This document shows, one piece after another, positions 61,647 through 64,000 of a stretch of DNA of 64,000 bases. A program made the position numbers and the translations under genes. Under the pieces are notes generated by a model. That model did not search any database. It worked only from the letters and a program-made list of their open reading frames with translations, and was not told the DNA's origin. Origin of the DNA: Granulicella sibirica. Its GTDB lineage: Bacteria > Acidobacteriota > Terriglobia > Terriglobales > Acidobacteriaceae. The stretch's first letter is position 1. Every line of letters begins with the position of its first letter. The stretch is taken from positions 248,001 through 312,000 of the forward strand of contig NZ_RDSM01000002.1 in NCBI RefSeq assembly GCF_004115155.1, in the 5' to 3' direction.

Positions 61647-63455
61647 TCAGCGAACCATCAGCGTCAGCACCTTCGATCCCGAAATAGCTTCCGGAACCTC
61701 CACCGAACCCGCCTCCGTAGCGCTCTCGCCCGTCAGTCGCATTTCGAGGCCATCCTTGAGCGGCTCCAATACGTTCGCCATCGAAAGCGGCACCGAGGCC
61801 ATCGTGCTCGCAGGAAGCACCGCCTGCGCCGAATGTTCGAGCACCGTGACATACAGTCGATCGTTCGCATGCGACCGGTTGATCTGCGCCACCGTATCCG
61901 CCAACCCAAGCGGGTGCGGTGTCGTCGCGGTCGGCTGCAGCAGCCGGTCAAGCGTAGCCCCATCGCTGACCATCACCCTCAAGGGACCCGCCGTGGTTCC
62001 GGCCGGAACCTGCACCTGCATTCGCACCACACGCGTCTCCGCTTGGAAGGGCCGCACTGTTGTCTCCACTTCGACGGTCTCTCCCGCGCGAGCCTCCGTC
62101 CGTCCAAGCCTCGCGGTCTCGATCACCGCCGTCCGCCGCATCGGAACCGCTTCCACTTTTAGCCGGAGGCCCGTGATCACCGGCTGCTCCACCGCATTCT
62201 GATACACCCGGCTGAACCTCTCGCCCACGAACAGCGCCGCATTGATCGCCGCCGGGTTGAACTCGTTCTGCGCCATCTCCCCATCCATCGAGACCGGTGG
62301 CAACGCCTTCCCATCCATACCCGATACCGTCAGCTCACCCGACATGCGATAGCTGATCTCCGCCGCCGAGCTGTTCGTCCCCTGCAGCGCCTGGTATACC
62401 GAAACCAGCATCGTCGACGGCGTCAACTGCTTGTTATCCAGCACCTCGAAGTGTAATGTCCTGCTCTTGATCGAAGCCCCACCCGATCCCGCCACCTCGA
62501 CCGTCACCGGAATCATCCGCGCCTTTGCCCCAAAGCGCCCAAGGATCGCCGAAGCCCGATCCTGCGTGAACGCCCCAACCGTCTCGGTCGCGTTCACAAT
62601 CTTGAAGGCGTTCATCGGAGATGCCAGCGTCGCCAGCACATTCGCCTTCGTCATCGGGATATCGACCTGCCCATACTGTGTCAGCGGATGCCCACACGCC
62701 AGCAGTTGATTCGCATCCACATACGTCACCGTGCACGTCCCCGCAGCTGATAAATCCCCCCTTACCAGCACCGCGCTGACTGCCGACCCCGGCACCAGGG
62801 GCTCAGGCTGCTTGGCATCGCCATCCACCCCGCCCAATCCCGCCACCGGCGTCAGCCCCATCGCCTTGAACCGGTCCCCAAACCGGTCGATCGCCTCCTG
62901 CGAGAAGCCGCTGAACACCAGTGGTGTCTCCATCGGCTGCACCTGCATCCCGCCCGCATTCACCGGAGCCTTTGTTCCCGCCTCAGCCCCCGCACCCTGC
63001 CCATCCCGCACCTCGAACATCTGCTCGATCGGCGTGATCCCGGCAATCGGCTCCTTGCTGAACTGCCCGATCCGGTAGCTCACCGCCCCCAGCAGCCGCC
63101 CATCGACATATACCGGGCTGCCGCTCATCCCAGCCACAACGCCCGTATACTCTGGCTTCGTCCCCTTCAGCCTCGCCAGGATCATGTCCTGCCCCGGCCC
63201 GATCGCATCCTTGAGCACACCAAGAAGTTCAACGTCCATCGGCTCCGGGTTCACGCCTTCGAACACCGTGTACGCCACACCCATCATGCCGCGCTTCACA
63301 TCCGCCAGCGGAAACACCGACATCCCCGCCGGAACCCCCGTCGGCCGCACCTCACCGTGCGGTGCCTGCGCTGAGACCGGCGAAGCACCCGCCCAACCGA
63401 AACAGCCGAGCGCGCAGCCCACCAGTAGCTCATGAAGCCAGGAATGTTTAATCAC
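61647..63455 (-). CDS. SpoIVB-like S55 peptidase-domain protein, GTG start
   Basis: 603 residues. N-terminal signal segment (LHELLVGCALGCFGWAGASPVSAQA), then VKRGMMGVAYTVFEGVNPEPMDVELLGVL, a serine motif VVAGMSGSPVYVDGRLLGAVSYRIG (G109-M-S-G-S-P, serine 111 or 113), and VTYVDANQLLACGHPLTQYGQVDIPMTKANVLATLASP with His256. The rest is a beta-rich region of about 320 residues without motifs. This is the S55 family named after SpoIVB, but the organism shows no other sporulation genes here. GTG at 63455 is the first start that leaves a signal peptide. Divergent from the VWFA gene. Probably an envelope protease or its inactive relative. Confidence 0.85.
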   Translation of the reverse strand: MIKHSWLHELLVGCALGCFGWAGASPVSAQAPHGEVRPTGVPAGMSVFPLADVKRGMMGVAYTVFEGVNPEPMDVELLGVLKDAIGPGQDMILARLKGTKPEYTGVVAGMSGSPVYVDGRLLGAVSYRIGQFSKEPIAGITPIEQMFEVRDGQGAGAEAGTKAPVNAGGMQVQPMETPLVFSGFSQEAIDRFGDRFKAMGLTPVAGLGGVDGDAKQPEPLVPGSAVSAVLVRGDLSAAGTCTVTYVDANQLLACGHPLTQYGQVDIPMTKANVLATLASPMNAFKIVNATETVGAFTQDRASAILGRFGAKARMIPVTVEVAGSGGASIKSRTLHFEVLDNKQLTPSTMLVSVYQALQGTNSSAAEISYRMSGELTVSGMDGKALPPVSMDGEMAQNEFNPAAINAALFVGERFSRVYQNAVEQPVITGLRLKVEAVPMRRTAVIETARLGRTEARAGETVEVETTVRPFQAETRVVRMQVQVPAGTTAGPLRVMVSDGATLDRLLQPTATTPHPLGLADTVAQINRSHANDRLYVTVLEHSAQAVLPASTMASVPLSMANVLEPLKDGLEMRLTGESATEAGSVEVPEAISGSKVLTLMVR

Positions 63456-63542
63456 GTCTAAAAGATTAGCCCGTTTCCAGTCGTTCGACGCGTTGCCCCC
63501 GCTTATCTCTTGCCCCACCCGCAAACCGGAGTAAAGTTTCAG

Positions 63543-64000
63543 ATGATGACCCCGACGACCCCGAAGATTCCCGACACCTCCAGGACCCCTCAGGCAGATA
63601 CCCACCGCGATTCGAGCCTCTTCCCCGGCGCCGTCCATCTTCTCTCCGCGATCGGCCTCGGCCTCCTTCTCGCCGTCTCACCCATCCCCCGCGCCGGTGC
63701 GCAGCAGGGCGCTCCTCAAGCAACGGACCCCCAGAAGACAGCCCCTCCCAGCGCAGAACCCGAGCAGGGACCAACCACCGACGACGGCGGCATCGTCCTC
63801 CGCAAGAAAAAAGAACCCACCGAAGAACCCGAGCCGCCACCTGCTCCCGCCGAGCCCAAGGTCAAGAACCCCGACAACGCCACCTACTCCCTCCGCGTCG
63901 ACGTGCCCATCGTCAACCTCGACGTCAACGTCATCCTCGACAAAACCCACCAGTTCATCCCCGGCCTGAAATCCGGAAACTTCCTCGTCCAGGAAGACGG
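63543..64000 (+). CDS. VWFA-related Acidobacterial protein, 3'-truncated by window edge
   Basis: The frame runs open from ATG 63543 (or 63546) to the end, 152 residues. Signal peptide HLLSAIGLGLLLAVSPIPRAGAQ, a Pro/Glu/Lys-rich stretch (about 55-110), then NATYSLRVDVPIVNLDVNVILDKTHQFIPGLKSGNFLVQEDG. This last part matches the lead-in of the VWFA-related domain common in Acidobacteria (R-V-x-V-x-L-V-x-L-D-V, then GL-x3-F-x-V-x-EDG); the von Willebrand A fold itself lies beyond the edge. GGAG lies about 11 bases before the ATG. Exported, function unknown. Confidence 0.85.
   Translation, partial: MMTPTTPKIPDTSRTPQADTHRDSSLFPGAVHLLSAIGLGLLLAVSPIPRAGAQQGAPQATDPQKTAPPSAEPEQGPTTDDGGIVLRKKKEPTEEPEPPPAPAEPKVKNPDNATYSLRVDVPIVNLDVNVILDKTHQFIPGLKSGNFLVQED

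Noticed and set aside
63697..63969. Closed 90-codon frame at the right end
   Set aside because: Ser/Thr/Pro-rich shadow of the true frame from 63543, which has a signal peptide and the VWFA lead-in motif and runs off the window.

Overview
The window looks like chromosomal DNA of an Acidobacteriota member, most likely class Terriglobia. The grounds are a MacB-like permease of the Acidobacterial duplicated orphan permease type, the start of a VWFA-related Acidobacterial protein at the right edge, many small interspersed palindromic repeats behind genes, high G+C, and a diderm gene set (RND pump with TolC, LolCDE-type transporter, secretin). No phage, insertion sequence, CRISPR array, tRNA or rRNA was recognised.

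Layout. 1-15.6 kb is housekeeping and mostly on the + strand: enolase (5' end cut), an orphan permease, phosphoglycerate mutase gpmI, an MBL-fold hydrolase, a small excisionase-type HTH protein, a metallophosphoesterase, pepP-accB-accC-thiE, and two amino-acid permeases. 15.7-26.6 kb is accessory: DNA glycosylase mug, a redox-type ECF sigma module (doxX, sigma factor, zinc anti-sigma, redoxin), and a TetR-controlled MFP-RND-TolC efflux operon with a palindromic operator inside its promoter. 26.6-34.4 kb holds serC, two SDR genes facing divergent regulators (LysR, TetR), a PadR-membrane protein-TlpA operon, DinB proteins and a DUF2256-DUF3253 fusion. 34.4-41.2 kb is a nine-gene, closely packed - strand series (hemQ, nth, amidase, GerMN lipoprotein, murI, EVE protein, aldo/keto reductase, fabI, DinB) dominated by cell-envelope and heme functions. 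41.2-48 kb has a DedA protein, pepA, smpB and a secretin with two pseudopilins. 48-54.6 kb has an unrecognised OmpA-like membrane protein, an M48 protease, a GNAT and clpC. 54.9-60.3 kb is a lolD-cmd-lolC-TRIC-propeller operon, followed by an alcohol dehydrogenase, an S55-type (SpoIVB-like) protein and the cut VWFA gene.

Above the gene level, the + strand is visibly G-rich up to about 15.6 kb and C-rich from about 20 kb on, whichever strand is coding, and gene direction flips likewise. This fits a replication terminus or a rearrangement joint. Three families of small repeats follow the same polarity. One of them is a hairpin with a constant 9-nt loop and compensatory stem changes, which is the least explained structure in the window.
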